Shown here: positions 18,284-27,527 of the stretch, in pieces
How the letters are laid out: the number at the start of each line of letters is the position of its first letter
Position numbering within the stretch: the first letter of the stretch is position 1
Assembly: GCF_007993735.1 (NCBI RefSeq)
Contig: NZ_CP042453.1
Coordinates: 1,116,001 to 1,180,000, forward strand
Source of the DNA: Arenimonas daejeonensis
Lineage (GTDB): Bacteria > Pseudomonadota > Gammaproteobacteria > Xanthomonadales > Xanthomonadaceae
DNA: 64,000 bases
Reading direction: 5' to 3'
Translations under genes and position numbers: made by a program
Notes under the pieces: model-generated
Databases searched by the model: none
Told to the model about the DNA's origin: nothing
What the model saw: the letters and a program-made list of their open reading frames with translations, nothing else

Positions 18284-19282
18284 ATGATTCCGCTGCCCGC
18301 CCTTGCCGCCACCCGCCTGTCCGTCGCCCCGATGATGGACTGGACCGACCGCCACTGCCGCGTATTCCATCGCCTGCTGGCGCCGCATGCGCGGCTGTAT
18401 ACCGAGATGGTGCACGCGCAGGCGGTGATCCACGGCGACCGCGAGCGACTGCTGGGCTTCGATCCGGTCGAACATCCGGTGGCGCTGCAGCTGGGCGGCA
18501 GTGATCCGGCGCACCTGGCGCAGGCGGCACGCATCGGCGCGGACTGGGGTTACGACGAGATCAACCTCAATGTCGGCTGCCCGTCCGACCGTGTGCAGGC
18601 CGGGCGTTTTGGCGCCTGCCTGATGCGCGAACCCACGCTGGTGGCCGAGGGCGTGGCGACGATGATCGCCGCGTCGTCGGTGCCGGTGACGGTGAAATGC
18701 CGGCTGGGCGTGGACGAGATGGAGGATTACGACGTCTTCCGCGCCTTCGTGGATACCGTGGCGGCGGCGGGCTGCGCACTGTTCGTGGTGCATGCGCGCA
18801 AGGCCTGGCTGCAGGGCCTGAGCCCGAAGGAGAACCGCGAGATCCCGCCGCTGCGCTACGACTGGGTATACCGCCTCAGGCGCGAGTGCCCGGGCCTGCG
18901 CATCCTGATCAACGGCGGGATCGCCACGATCGAGGATGCTGTCGCTCAGCTCGATCATGTCGACGGCGTGATGATCGGCCGCGCCGCATACCACGAACCC
19001 TACCGCCTGCACCTGATGGACCGCGCGATGTTCGCGCCGGATACGCCGCCGCTTGCACGCGGCGACCTGCTGCGCGCGCTGCGGCCGTATGTCGAGGACT
19101 GCCGCTCGCGCGGCATCGCCGTCAAACACCTGACCCGGCACATCCTCGGCCTGTTCCATGGCCAGCCCGGCGGCCGGGCGTTCCGCCAGGTGCTCAGCGA
19201 AGGCGCGCCGCGCAGCGACGCGGGCTGGGATCTGATCGAAGGCGCGCTGGCGATGACCGAACGTCGCGAGCACGCCACATGA
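18284..19282 (+). CDS. dusA: tRNA-dihydrouridine(20/20a) synthase DusA
   Basis: The 332-residue protein matches DusA throughout: SVAPMMDWTDRHCR at the start, LQLGGSDPAHLA, the catalytic loop INLNVGCPSDRVQ with its Cys, VKCRLGVD, VHARKAWLQGLSPKENR, and the FMN-binding ILINGGI and GVMIGRAAYHEPY. It reduces uridine 20/20a in the tRNA D-loop using FMN and NADPH. The length is normal. Its stop overlaps the next start by four bases, so the deiminase-like gene is cotranscribed. Confidence 0.95.
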   Translation: MIPLPALAATRLSVAPMMDWTDRHCRVFHRLLAPHARLYTEMVHAQAVIHGDRERLLGFDPVEHPVALQLGGSDPAHLAQAARIGADWGYDEINLNVGCPSDRVQAGRFGACLMREPTLVAEGVATMIAASSVPVTVKCRLGVDEMEDYDVFRAFVDTVAAAGCALFVVHARKAWLQGLSPKENREIPPLRYDWVYRLRRECPGLRILINGGIATIEDAVAQLDHVDGVMIGRAAYHEPYRLHLMDRAMFAPDTPPLARGDLLRALRPYVEDCRSRGIAVKHLTRHILGLFHGQPGGRAFRQVLSEGAPRSDAGWDLIEGALAMTERREHAT

Positions 19283-20187
19283 TCACCCGCGACATCACCG
19301 CCTTCCTTGCGCTCGCCCAAGCCACGCCGCCCGACGCCGGCCCGGCCTGCGCGAAGGCGGTGTTCCTGGTTGCGCCCGAGGGTTTCGCGCTGGCCGAACA
19401 GTCCGCCAGCGACAACGCCTACATGGACCTGGGCGTGGTCGTGGATCCGGCGCGCGCACTGGCGCAGCACCGCGACCTGCAGCGGCAGCTGGCCACCGCC
19501 GTGCCTGCCATCACCTTTCCCGGCGATCCCGCCGCGCCGGATGGTTTGTTCCCCAACAACGTCTTCGCCACCGCGCCGGGGCGGCTGGTCATCGGCCGCA
19601 TGCGCCACCCGGTGCGCCAGCGTGAGGCCGAACGTGCCGACATCCGCGCCTTCTTCACGGCCATGGGTTATGCGGAGACCGACCTGCGCATGCAGCCCGG
19701 CGTCTGCGAGCTCACCGGTTCGCTGGTCATCGACCGGGCCCGCGGCCTGGGTTTCGTCGGCCTGGGCGAGCGCTGCGACGAGGCCGGCGCCGCCGCCATG
19801 CATGCTGCTTTCGGCCTGCGCGCGACCCTGGTGTTCGACCTGGCGCCGGGCGAGTACCACACCAATGTGGTGATGAGCGTGCTGGCCGGCCGTGCCCTGG
19901 TGATCTGCCCGTCCGGCTTCGCCGACCCGGCGGTGCCGGCGGCCCTGGCCGCGCTGTATGCCCCGCAGGTGATCACGCTGACCGCAGCCCAGAAGGCGGC
20001 GTTCGCGGGCAATTGCATCGCCGTTTCACCGGACCGGGTGTTCATCAGCCAGGCCGGGGCCGAGGCCTTGGGGGATGGGCAACGCCGGACCCTGGCCGAG
20101 GCCGGCTTCGCCCTGGCCCCGGTGGCCCTGGACGAGATCGAGAAGGCGGGCGGCTCGCTGCGCTGCTGCGTGGCTGAAATCTACTGA
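19279..20187 (+). CDS. Arginine deiminase-related amidinotransferase-fold protein
   Basis: This 302-residue protein shows the guanidino-modifying fold: DGLFPNNVFAT (substrate Asn/Asp loop), CELTGSLVIDR, EYHTNVVM with the catalytic His, AGNCIAV, and a C-terminal KAGGSLRCCVAEIY holding the likely nucleophilic Cys. It resembles citrulline/dimethylarginine hydrolase-like (CtlX/DDAH) enzymes rather than classical ArcA, which is longer. It probably acts on arginine or a derivative. It starts within the dusA stop codon. An arginase gene lies about 18 kb downstream in the window. Confidence 0.8.
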   Translation: MITRDITAFLALAQATPPDAGPACAKAVFLVAPEGFALAEQSASDNAYMDLGVVVDPARALAQHRDLQRQLATAVPAITFPGDPAAPDGLFPNNVFATAPGRLVIGRMRHPVRQREAERADIRAFFTAMGYAETDLRMQPGVCELTGSLVIDRARGLGFVGLGERCDEAGAAAMHAAFGLRATLVFDLAPGEYHTNVVMSVLAGRALVICPSGFADPAVPAALAALYAPQVITLTAAQKAAFAGNCIAVSPDRVFISQAGAEALGDGQRRTLAEAGFALAPVALDEIEKAGGSLRCCVAEIY

Positions 20188-20316
20188 GCCCTGAACCCGG
20201 GCCGCTTCCAAGTGATTGACGGGATTAGGGTTCAGACCGGATTCACCGCCTTCCGCCCAGACTTCGCCGCACTACCGGCCTAGCCGGCCCGCCACCACGA
20301 GGCTAGTATCCCGACG

Positions 20317-20708
20317 ATGCTGAACGTCCTGCGCCCCCTTTTGCTGATCGCTGCCCTGGCGGCCATGCCGTCCGTGCAGGCCGAAACGGCGCGTGCGCAG
20401 CGTGACGATGCCGGGGCCCGGGTCCGCCAGGTCGAGCGTGATGGCGGCCGGGTGCTGCAGGCCCAGCCGATGCAGCGGGGCGGCCAGGAGGTCTACCGGC
20501 TGAAAGTGCTGACCCCGGAAGGCCGGGTCCGTGTCCTGCAGGAAGCTCCGCAGGAGCGTGCCCGCCCACCCGAACCGCGGACCACCCGCAGCCAAGCGGG
20601 TCCACGTTCCTGGGCAACCGGTCTTCGGTCCAGGACCAACAGATGGAACGCGCCCGCGAACGCCGTGCCAACGCCGCCGGGCGTGGCGGCGACCCCGCCC
20701 GCGACTGA
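20317..20708 (+). CDS. PepSY-like periplasmic protein upstream of PhoPQ, frameshifted
   Basis: A signal peptide (residues 1-22) is followed by a PepSY-like beta unit, GGRVLQAQPMQRGGQEVYRLKVL then EGRVRVLQE. As read, the frame runs into the regulator gene. Adding one base near 20597-20600 (GCGGG run) switches to a frame reading TFLGNRSSVQDQQMERAR and ending GRGGDPARD with TGA at 20706-20708, a sensible end 45 bases before the response-regulator start. PepSY proteins often precede PhoPQ-type systems in this family and may modulate the sensor. The assignment is moderate. Confidence 0.62.
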
Positions 20709-20753
20709 CCGATCCGGCCCACCGGCCGGCCCCTTTTGTCGAAAGGAGACGAC

Positions 20754-21434
20754 ATGCGCGTACTGCTGGTCGAGGATGAAGCTCCGCTGCGTGAAACCCT
20801 GGCCGCGCGCCTGAAGCGCGAAGGGTTCGCCGTGGACACCGCCGGTGACGGCGAAGAAGGCCTGTACCACGGCCGCGAAGTGCCGTTCGACATCGCCGTG
20901 ATCGACCTGGGCCTGCCCAAGATGTCGGGCATGGACCTGGTGAAGGCACTGCGCGCCGAGGGCCAGAAATTCCCGATCCTGATCCTGACCGCGCGTTCGA
21001 GCTGGCAGGACAAGGTCGAGGGCCTGAAGTCGGGTGCCGACGATTACCTGGTCAAGCCCTTCCACGTGGAAGAGCTGCTGGCCCGCCTCAATGCGCTGCT
21101 TCGCCGCGCCGCGGGCTGGTCGAAACCCTCGCTCGACTGTGGTCCGGTCAAGCTCGACCTCTCGGCCCAGACGGTCACCGTCAACGGCAGCGGCGTGGAC
21201 CTGACCAGCTACGAGTACAAGGTGCTCGAATACCTGATGCTGCACGCCGGCGAGCTGGTGTCCAAGGCCGACCTGACCGAGCACATCTACCAGCAGGACT
21301 TCGACCGCGACTCCAACGTGCTGGAGGTCTTCATCGGCCGCCTGCGCAAGAAGCTTGATCCCGAGGGCGAGATCAAGCCGATCGAGACCGTGCGCGGTCG
21401 CGGCTACCGTTTCGCCATCCCGCGCGACGAATAA
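20754..21434 (+). CDS. phoP: PhoP-like response regulator (OmpR family)
   Basis: ATG 20754 follows GAAAGGAGAC. The 226-residue protein has a receiver domain (LLVEDEAPLRETL acidic pocket, VIDLGLPKMSGMD phosphoacceptor Asp near residue 51, LILTARSSW, LVKPFHVEEL) and a winged-helix OmpR-type output domain with LTSYEYKVLEYLM and VFIGRLRKKLD ... VRGRGYRF. It resembles PhoP of Xanthomonadaceae closely in layout. The sensor gene begins seven bases after its stop. Targets probably include envelope and virulence genes, as in relatives. Confidence 0.88.
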   Translation: MRVLLVEDEAPLRETLAARLKREGFAVDTAGDGEEGLYHGREVPFDIAVIDLGLPKMSGMDLVKALRAEGQKFPILILTARSSWQDKVEGLKSGADDYLVKPFHVEELLARLNALLRRAAGWSKPSLDCGPVKLDLSAQTVTVNGSGVDLTSYEYKVLEYLMLHAGELVSKADLTEHIYQQDFDRDSNVLEVFIGRLRKKLDPEGEIKPIETVRGRGYRFAIPRDE

Positions 21435-21440
21435 GCCGCC

Positions 21441-22929
21441 ATGCGCGGCTGGCGCACGCTCTCGCTGCAGGCCCGGCAGCTGGCCGCGGCCAGCCTGGCG
21501 CTGGTGGCTTTCCTGGGCTTCACCGGTTACGCGCTGGACCGCGCTTTCGTGGACACCGCGCAGAATGCCCTGCGCGAACGCCTGGCTGACTTGGCCAACG
21601 GCTATCTCTCCGGTTCCGAACTCGATCGCGGCCGCGCCTTCATCTCGCCGGAAAACCCGCCCGACATGCGCTTCATGATCCCGGGCAGCGGCCTGTACGC
21701 CAGCGTGCGCGGCGAAGGGCTGCGCTGGGAGTCGGCGTCGTCGCTGGGCCGTTCACTGCCGCCGGTGGAGTTCCTGGATCCGGGCCAGCGCCGTTTCGAG
21801 GGCCCGCTGCGCATCATTGACGCGCGCGGCATGGAGAACAGCGTCTACGCCTATTCGATCGGCGTGATCTGGGAATCGGCCGGCGACTTCCGCCTGACCT
21901 TCAGCGTGTACGAGGACGCGGCCCAGATCCAGGACCAGGTGAACATCTTCCGGCGCGCGCTCTGGGGTTACCTGGGCCTGGCGGCGGTGCTGCTGGTGCT
22001 GGTGCAGGTGCTGGTGTTGCGTTGGAGCCTGCTGCCGCTGAGCAATGTCGAGCGCGAACTGGCGCGGGTGCGCCAGGGCAAGAGCCTGCGCCTGTCCGGC
22101 TGGCACCCGCGCGAGCTGGAGTCGGTCACCGAAAGCATCAACAGCCTGATCGAGAGCGAGCGCAGCCACCTCGAGCGCAGCCGCAACACGCTGTCGGACC
22201 TGGCGCACAGCCTGAAGACGCCGCTGGCGGTGCTGCGCGCGCGCCTGGACGCCGGCGCCAGCCACGAGGAACTGCGCCACGAGGTGTCGGCGCAGGTGCA
22301 GCGCATGAACGAGATCGTGTCCTACCAGCTGTCGCGCGCCGCGCAGCGGCCACGCCCTGTTCGCCGCGCCGATCGAGATAGAGCCGCGCGCCGAGGAGAT
22401 CGTCGCCGGGCTCGAGAAGGTGTACGCGGGCAAGGGCGTGCTGTGCGAGTTCGAGATCGACGCCGCGGCGCGTTTCCACGGCGAGCTCGGCGACCTGCAG
22501 GAACTGCTGGGGAATCTTCTCGAGAACGCCTTCAAATGGGCGGACAGACGCGTGCTGCTGAGCGTGCAGGTGGAACCGGCGCCGGCCAACCGCCGTGCCG
22601 GCGTGGCGATCGCGGTCGAGGACGACGGCCCGGGCATCCCGGCCGAGAAGGTCGAGCGCCTGCTGCAGCGTGGCGTGCGCGGCGACGAACGTGTGCAGGG
22701 CCACGGCATCGGGCTGTCGATCGTGCAGGACATCGTGACGGCGTATCGCGGTGAACTGAAGGTCGAACGTTCGCCCGAACTCGGCGGCGCACGTTTCGCG
22801 ATCCGCTTCCCCCGCCATCTGACCCCCGGAGAAAATGGGGACAGAGAACCTATTCGTTTCAAACGAATAGGTTCTCTGTCCCCGTTTTTCTTTCAGATGT
22901 CCGGGGTGGCGAGGGGTGAGGGGCCGTAG
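21441..22929 (+). CDS. phoQ: PhoQ-like sensor histidine kinase, frameshifted
   Basis: Two membrane helices (about residues 10-32 and 176-198) enclose a periplasmic sensor domain. HAMP, a HisKA with LSDLAHSLKTPLAVLRARL (phospho-His), and HATPase motifs LLGNLLENAFKWA, VEDDGPGIP and GHGIGLSIV follow. A one-base loss near 22343 splits HisKA from HATPase. The frame as sequenced runs through a palindromic repeat to 22929. Removing one C from the CCCCC run at 22809-22813 would end it as IRFPAI at TGA 22820-22822, just before the repeat, which I consider the true end. It pairs with the regulator at 20754. Confidence 0.85.
22837..22883. repeat. Perfect 23-bp inverted repeat, REP/terminator-like
   Basis: Two 23-base arms, starting GGGGACAGAGAACCTATTCG and its exact reverse complement, are separated by one base (22860). 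A GTTTTT run follows. It lies between the convergent phoQ and mtfA genes, so it can terminate transcription from the phoQ side. The AT-rich centre and the perfect arms differ in composition from the surroundings, consistent with a mobile REP-like palindrome. Confidence 0.75.
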
Positions 22930-23655
22930 AAGCGGCGCAGGTGGGCGGCAACTTCCGGCATTTCCCGCGCAAGCAGTTCCGGTGCGGTGAAGTGGTATTC
23001 GCTGGTGACGGCGAAAAATTCCTCGGGGGCTTCCGCGGCGTAGTCGTCGATCGGCGTCGGCAGGCCGGCATCGAGCTTCGCGCACAAACTTTCGTATGCC
23101 GCCTGGAAGTCGCGTGCCCATTCGCGCTGCCAGGCGCCGGGCAGTGGCGGCGTGCCGTCCATCGCGCCGTCGAGCGCGTCGAGCTTGTGCGCCATCTCAT
23201 GCGCCACCAGCAGGAAGCCCGGTTCGGGATCGGCCAGGTCGGCGGCGATGTCGTCCCAGCTCAGCACCATCGGCCCCTGCTCCCAGGCTTCGCCGGTCAG
23301 GTCCTCTTCCCATTCCGCCACCACGCCGGTGTGTTCGTCGTGGTGGCGTCGGTGCACGCGGAAGGCGCCTGGATAGACGACCACCTGCGACCAGCCGCGC
23401 AGTCCCTCGACGCCGAATTCCAGCAGCGGCAGGCAGGCCAACGCCGCCAGGTGCAGGCGCTGGCGCGAATCCAGCTCAAGGCCGTGCAGCGGCGTGATGG
23501 TCTTGCCGGCGAGGAACCGGGCCGTCAGGGCGAACAGCCGCTCGCGCCGCTCGGGCTCCAGGCGCGCCAACCAGGGAATGTCGGCGAGCAGCGCTGGCAT
23601 CGCCCGGCGTGAGCGCGGGCGGCTTGGGACGCAGTCGGTCGAGCAGGGATCTCAT
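22893..23655 (-). CDS. mtfA: MtfA zinc metallopeptidase, frameshifted near its start
   Basis: The protein has HEMAHKLD, an HExxH zinc site near the middle, with PGFLLVAHE before it, VVVYPGAFRVHRR and EEFFAVTSEYHFTAPELL, all diagnostic of the MtfA (peptidase M90) family. In E. coli MtfA binds the repressor Mlc and affects glucose PTS control. The main frame opens at 23600, but upstream codons from ATG 23655 (MRSLLDRLRPKPPALTPGD) fit the usual MtfA N-terminus. A one-base shift near 23590-23604 separates them. It is convergent with phoQ. Confidence 0.85.
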
Positions 23656-23695
23656 GCCCGCAGACTGCGGGCGGCGGTGCGACGAAACAAGTCGC

Positions 23696-23944
23696 TCAGC
23701 GGATCATGCCCGGCAGCAGGCTGTGCCAGCGCGGCGTGCCGCGCACGGTGGTGCTGCGCGGACGCACCGGCGCCGGTGTGCCCGGGCGGGCGGTGGTGCC
23801 CGAGGTTTCGTTGGCCGGGGCTTTTTCCGGCGCCACTTCCGACTTCGGACAACCGCTGGTCTCGGGATTGGCCTGCGCGGCTTCGGCCGCGATCGCGTCC
23901 GCGGCGAACAGGGCGAAGCTGAGAACGAGCAGCGGGCGGATCAT
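23696..23944 (-). CDS. Small secreted protein of unknown function
   Basis: ATG 23944 gives an 82-residue product with a signal peptide (MIRPLLVLSFALFAADAIAA) and a short, low-complexity mature region rich in Pro, Thr and Arg with a single Cys. No domain is recognisable. It lies between mtfA and the divergent DAK-DegV gene. The frame is open further upstream, but this start gives the only convincing signal peptide. It may be a minor periplasmic protein. Confidence 0.5.
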   Translation of the reverse strand: MIRPLLVLSFALFAADAIAAEAAQANPETSGCPKSEVAPEKAPANETSGTTARPGTPAPVRPRSTTVRGTPRWHSLLPGMIR

Positions 23945-24101
23945 GGGCGTCACCTGCGGGCGGGAATGACCTTTGGGATGCCGGCCGGGTGCCAAAGGTT
24001 GCAGCGGATTCTATACCGGTTGCCGGACACTCGTCCGGCGCCCGGATGCCGCAGCGCAGCATGGCGCCGTGCCGGGCGCTTGCGGCAGACTCCGGCAGCC
24101 C

Positions 24102-25910
24102 ATGAATGCCGCCTTCCTTGAACTGCCGCGCCCTCTGATCCGTGGCCCCGCGCTGCGTCGCGCCCTGATCGCCGGCGCCCGCCGGGTGATCGCCCAGCGC
24201 GAGACCCTCAACAAGATCAACGTGTTCCCGGTGCCCGACGGCGATACGGGCAGCAACCTCGCCTTCACCTGGGCGGGGTGCTGGCCGGTGCGCTCAGCCG
24301 CCGCACCGGGGCGCGGGCGACCTGCTGCGCCGGGTCGGCGAGGATGCGGTGGACGGGGCGCGCGGCAATTCGGGCGCCATCCTGGCGCAGTTCCTGACCG
24401 GCGTGGCCGAGGCCGTCGGCCCGGCGCGTGCTCTCGAACCCGAAGCCCTCGCGCGCGCCGTTCGCGCCGGCGCCGAATCGGCCCGCTCGGCACTCGGAGC
24501 CGAAGGAAGGCACGATCCTGAGCGTGATCGCCGCCTTCGCCGAAGCACTGGAACAGCGCGGCGGCAACGGTGACCTGGGCGACTGGTTCCGGCGCGCGCT
24601 CGAACACAGCCGCCGCGCGCTCGCCAACACCCCGAACCAGCTCCCGGTACTCGCGAAAGCCGGCGTGGTGGACGCTGGCGCCCAGGGGGTTCGTGGACCT
24701 GCTGGAAGGCATCGGCGAATTCATCGATTCCGGCGCGGTGGACGCGGTCGGCGTGGCCGACGAACTGCCGGCCGACCTGGAGGCCGCCGAGGCCCACGGC
24801 GAACTCGGAGATGCCGACCCCAGCACCGCTGGTGCAGCGAATGCCTGCTGGTGGGCGAAGGCCTGGACCGCGCCGGCCTGCGCGCCGCCATCGGCGAACT
24901 GGGCGCGTCCTGCGTGGTGATCGCCGGCAGCCACACCCGCCTGCGCCTGCATGCGCACGTGGCGGACCCGCGCGCGATGTTCGAGACCGCCGCGCGTTTC
25001 GGCCGGGTCGAAGGCAGCAAGGCCGACGACATGCACGCCCAGGCCCGCACCGCCGCCGGCACGGTCGGCGTGGCGGTGATCACCGACAGCGCCGCCGACC
25101 TGCCCGAGGACGTGCAGCAGCGCTTGAACATCCACATGGTGCCGGCGCGGGTGAACTTCGGCGACCAGGATTACCTGGACAAGGTCGGCCTGAGCACCGC
25201 CGAGTTCTACCGCAAGCTGCGTACCGAACTGGTGCTGCCGCGCACCAGCCAGCCGCCGCCGGGCGATTTCCGCCGTCAGTTCGAATTCCTGCTCTCGCAT
25301 CACCGCGAACTGGTCTATGTCGGTCTGTCGCGCACCGTGTCGGGCACGCTGCAGTCGGCGGAAACCGCGGCGCAGCGTGGCCATGCGGAACGCACGCATG
25401 TATTCGATACCGGCAACGCCTCCTGTGGCGAAGGCCTGCTGGCGATCCGCGCCGGCGAGATGGCCCTGGCCGGCGCCGGTGCGCCGCAGATCCTGGCTGA
25501 ACTTGCGCGACTCAAACCGCTCACGTTGACCTGGGCCGCGGCGCGCGACATCAGCCACGCCGTGCGCGGCGGCCGCATTCCGGCCTGGGCCAAGCCGCTG
25601 GTCGAGTTTGGGCTTCACGCCGGTGGCGCGGGTGAAGGCCGATGGGCGCCTGGGCGTGGCCGGTGGCCTGGTCGGCAAGTCGCGCGTGCCGGAGCGCCTG
25701 GCGGCCTATGTCGCCAAGCGGGTGGACACGCGCACCCGCTGGCGGCTGATGGTCGGCCACTGCGATGCGCTGGCCGATGGCGAAACGCTGCTGGCGGACC
25801 TGCGCCAGCGCCTGGATGTGAGCGAGAGCTGGCTGGTCGAAACCGGACCGGCCATCGGCGCGCATGCCGGCCCCGGCACCCTGGTGGTGTCGCTGCAGCC
25901 CGCGGACTGA
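24102..25910 (+). CDS. DAK (FakA-like) - DegV (FakB-like) fusion protein, frameshifted
   Basis: The roughly 600-residue fusion begins with a DhaL/DAK2 domain (NVFPVPDGDTGSNL, GARGNSGAILAQF), continues with the FakA middle domain (WCSECLLVGEGLD, RLRLHAHV, ADDMHAQ), and ends with a DegV fatty-acid-binding domain (VAVITDSAADLPEDV, VGLSRTVSGTLQSAE, VFDTGNASCGEGLL). In Gram-positives FakA phosphorylates FakB-bound fatty acid to acyl-phosphate. Here kinase and carrier are one chain, and plsY follows after 31 bases. Six one-base shifts interrupt the frame (about 24269, 24310, 24508, 24684-24690, 24820 and 25608); each is repairable by one base, so I think the gene is intact. Confidence 0.85.
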
Positions 25911-25941
25911 CGATCGCGTGGGGCTGGCCCATAATGCGGCC

Positions 25942-26562
25942 ATGATCGCCGCGCTACTTCTCCTTGCCGCCTACCTGGTCGGTTCGCTCTCCGGCAGCCT
26001 GCTGCTGGGGCGGCTGCGCGGCGTGGACATCCGCACCCAGGGCAGCGGCAATGCCGGTGGCACCAATGCGCTGCGCACCCAGGGCTGGAAGTTCGCGCTC
26101 GGCACCGTGCTGATCGATGTCGGCAAAGGCGTGCTGGCGGTGGGACTGGCCTTGTGGTTCGGCGACGGGCTGGCCTGGTTGCCGTGGGCGGCGGGTTTCG
26201 CCGCGGTGCTGGGCCACGTCTGGCCGCTGTTCCATGGTTTCCGTGGCGGCAAGGGCGCGGGCACGCTGGTCGGCGCGCTGCTGGTGCTGTGGCCGGTCGC
26301 GGTGCCGGTGCTGGTCGGCGTGTGGCTGCTGGTGCTGACGGCCACCGGCTACGTCGGCCTGTCCACCATCCTGGCCGCCGCCGGCCTGGTGCCACTGGCG
26401 CTGCTGACGGACGGGGAGTCGCCGCGGCTGGTGTTCGCCGCGGTGCTGGCGCTGTTCATCCTGTTCACCCATCGCAGCAACCTGGCGCGGCTGCGCGCCG
26501 GTACCGAAGGTCGTTTCGATCGCGTGCGCCTGTGGCGGCGCCTGCGCCGGGGCGCGGCGTGA
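25942..26562 (+). CDS. plsY: Acyl-phosphate:glycerol-3-phosphate acyltransferase PlsY
   Basis: The 206-residue integral membrane protein carries the PlsY motifs: YLVGSLSGSLLLGRL, GSGNAGGTNALRTQG (motif 1, acyl-phosphate site), a glycine-rich FHGFRGGKGAGT (motif 2) and a later Ser/Arg-rich loop. It transfers acyl groups from acyl-phosphate to glycerol-3-phosphate at the inner membrane, the first step of phospholipid synthesis. Its position directly after the DAK-DegV gene suggests a local acyl-phosphate supply. Its stop overlaps the GTG start of birA. Confidence 0.92.
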   Translation: MIAALLLLAAYLVGSLSGSLLLGRLRGVDIRTQGSGNAGGTNALRTQGWKFALGTVLIDVGKGVLAVGLALWFGDGLAWLPWAAGFAAVLGHVWPLFHGFRGGKGAGTLVGALLVLWPVAVPVLVGVWLLVLTATGYVGLSTILAAAGLVPLALLTDGESPRLVFAAVLALFILFTHRSNLARLRAGTEGRFDRVRLWRRLRRGAA

Positions 26563-27527
26563 GCGACCGCGAGTTGCTCGTGCGCCTGTGCCGGGGGCCC
26601 GCGTCGGGTGCCGAACTGGCGCGCGAACTGGGGCTGACCCGCGGCGCGGTCTGGAAGCGCATCGAGGGCCTGCGCGAAGCCGGTGTCGAGATCGCTGCGC
26701 AGGCGGGCCGCGGGTATGCGCTGGCGCGGCCGATCGAACTGCTCGATGCCGAGGCGATCGAGGCCGGATTGTCGGTGGCGGCGCGTGCGGAGCTGGCGCG
26801 GATCGATGTCCGGTTCGAGCTTGATTCGACCAATGCGCTGGCGCTCCGGGAACCGGTTCCCGACCAGGGTACGGCGATCTATCTGGCCGAACGCCAGATG
26901 GCCGGCCGTGGTCGTCGTGGCCGCGCCTGGGCCTCGCCGCTGGCGGCGCATCTCTATCTCAGCCTCTCGCGCCGTTTCGACGGCGGCGTGGCGGCGCTGC
27001 AGGGCCTGAGCCTGGCGGTGGGCGTGGCGGTGGCCGAGGCGCTGCATGCGCTGGGTTACACGCAGGTCGGCCTGAAGTGGCCGAACGACCTGATGGCGGA
27101 CGGCAGGAAACTCGGCGGCATCCTGGTCGAAGTCGGCGGCGATGCCGCCGGTCCGATGCGCGTGGTGATCGGCCTGGGCCTGAACGTGGCGATGCCGGTG
27201 TCCGTGGCGGAGTCGATCGGCCAGCCCTGGTGCGATCTCGCGTCCTTGTCGTCCGCACCACCCTCGCGCCACGCCGTGTCCGTGGCGCTGCTCGATGCGC
27301 TGCTGCCGATGCTGGCGCGGTTCGAGCGCGAGGGGTTGCGGCCCTTCATCGCGGACTGGAACCGGTACGACCTGTTGCTCGGCCATGCCGTGCACGTGTT
27401 CGAAGGCGGCCGCGTGCACGAAGGCGTCGCGGCCGGCATCGCCGACGACGGCGCCCTGCGCCTCACCCAACCCGATGGCGGCGAACGGCACTTCCACGCC
27501 GGCGAAGCCAGCCTGCGCGCCGCATGA
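26559..27527 (+). CDS. birA: Biotin-protein ligase / biotin repressor BirA
   Basis: I start it at GTG 26559, four bases inside plsY. The 322-residue protein has a winged helix (ELARELGLTRGAVWKRIEGL) and a ligase core with DSTNALAL, the biotin/ATP loop AERQMAGRGRRGRAWAS, KWPNDLM, KLGGILVE and GLGLNVAMP. A C-terminal SH3-like domain ends the chain. It biotinylates acetyl-CoA carboxylase and, having the N-terminal DNA-binding domain, may also repress biotin genes. It overlaps coaX by four bases. Confidence 0.92.
   Translation: MSDRELLVRLCRGPASGAELARELGLTRGAVWKRIEGLREAGVEIAAQAGRGYALARPIELLDAEAIEAGLSVAARAELARIDVRFELDSTNALALREPVPDQGTAIYLAERQMAGRGRRGRAWASPLAAHLYLSLSRRFDGGVAALQGLSLAVGVAVAEALHALGYTQVGLKWPNDLMADGRKLGGILVEVGGDAAGPMRVVIGLGLNVAMPVSVAESIGQPWCDLASLSSAPPSRHAVSVALLDALLPMLARFEREGLRPFIADWNRYDLLLGHAVHVFEGGRVHEGVAAGIADDGALRLTQPDGGERHFHAGEASLRAA

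Noticed and set aside
19279-20187. Classical arginine deiminase (ArcA)
   Set aside because: The protein is about 100 residues shorter than ArcA and its motifs fit citrulline/dimethylarginine hydrolase-like enzymes better.
20191-20235. Inverted repeat CTGAACCC/GGGTTCAG after the deiminase-like gene
   Set aside because: The arms are eight bases but the loop is about 29 bases and there is no T-run. It may be a weak terminator or chance; not strong enough to list.
24102-25910. Programmed frameshifting in the DAK-DegV gene
   Set aside because: Six shifts in both directions cannot be a recoding device; no slippery sequence with downstream structure is repeated. Sequence error explains them better.
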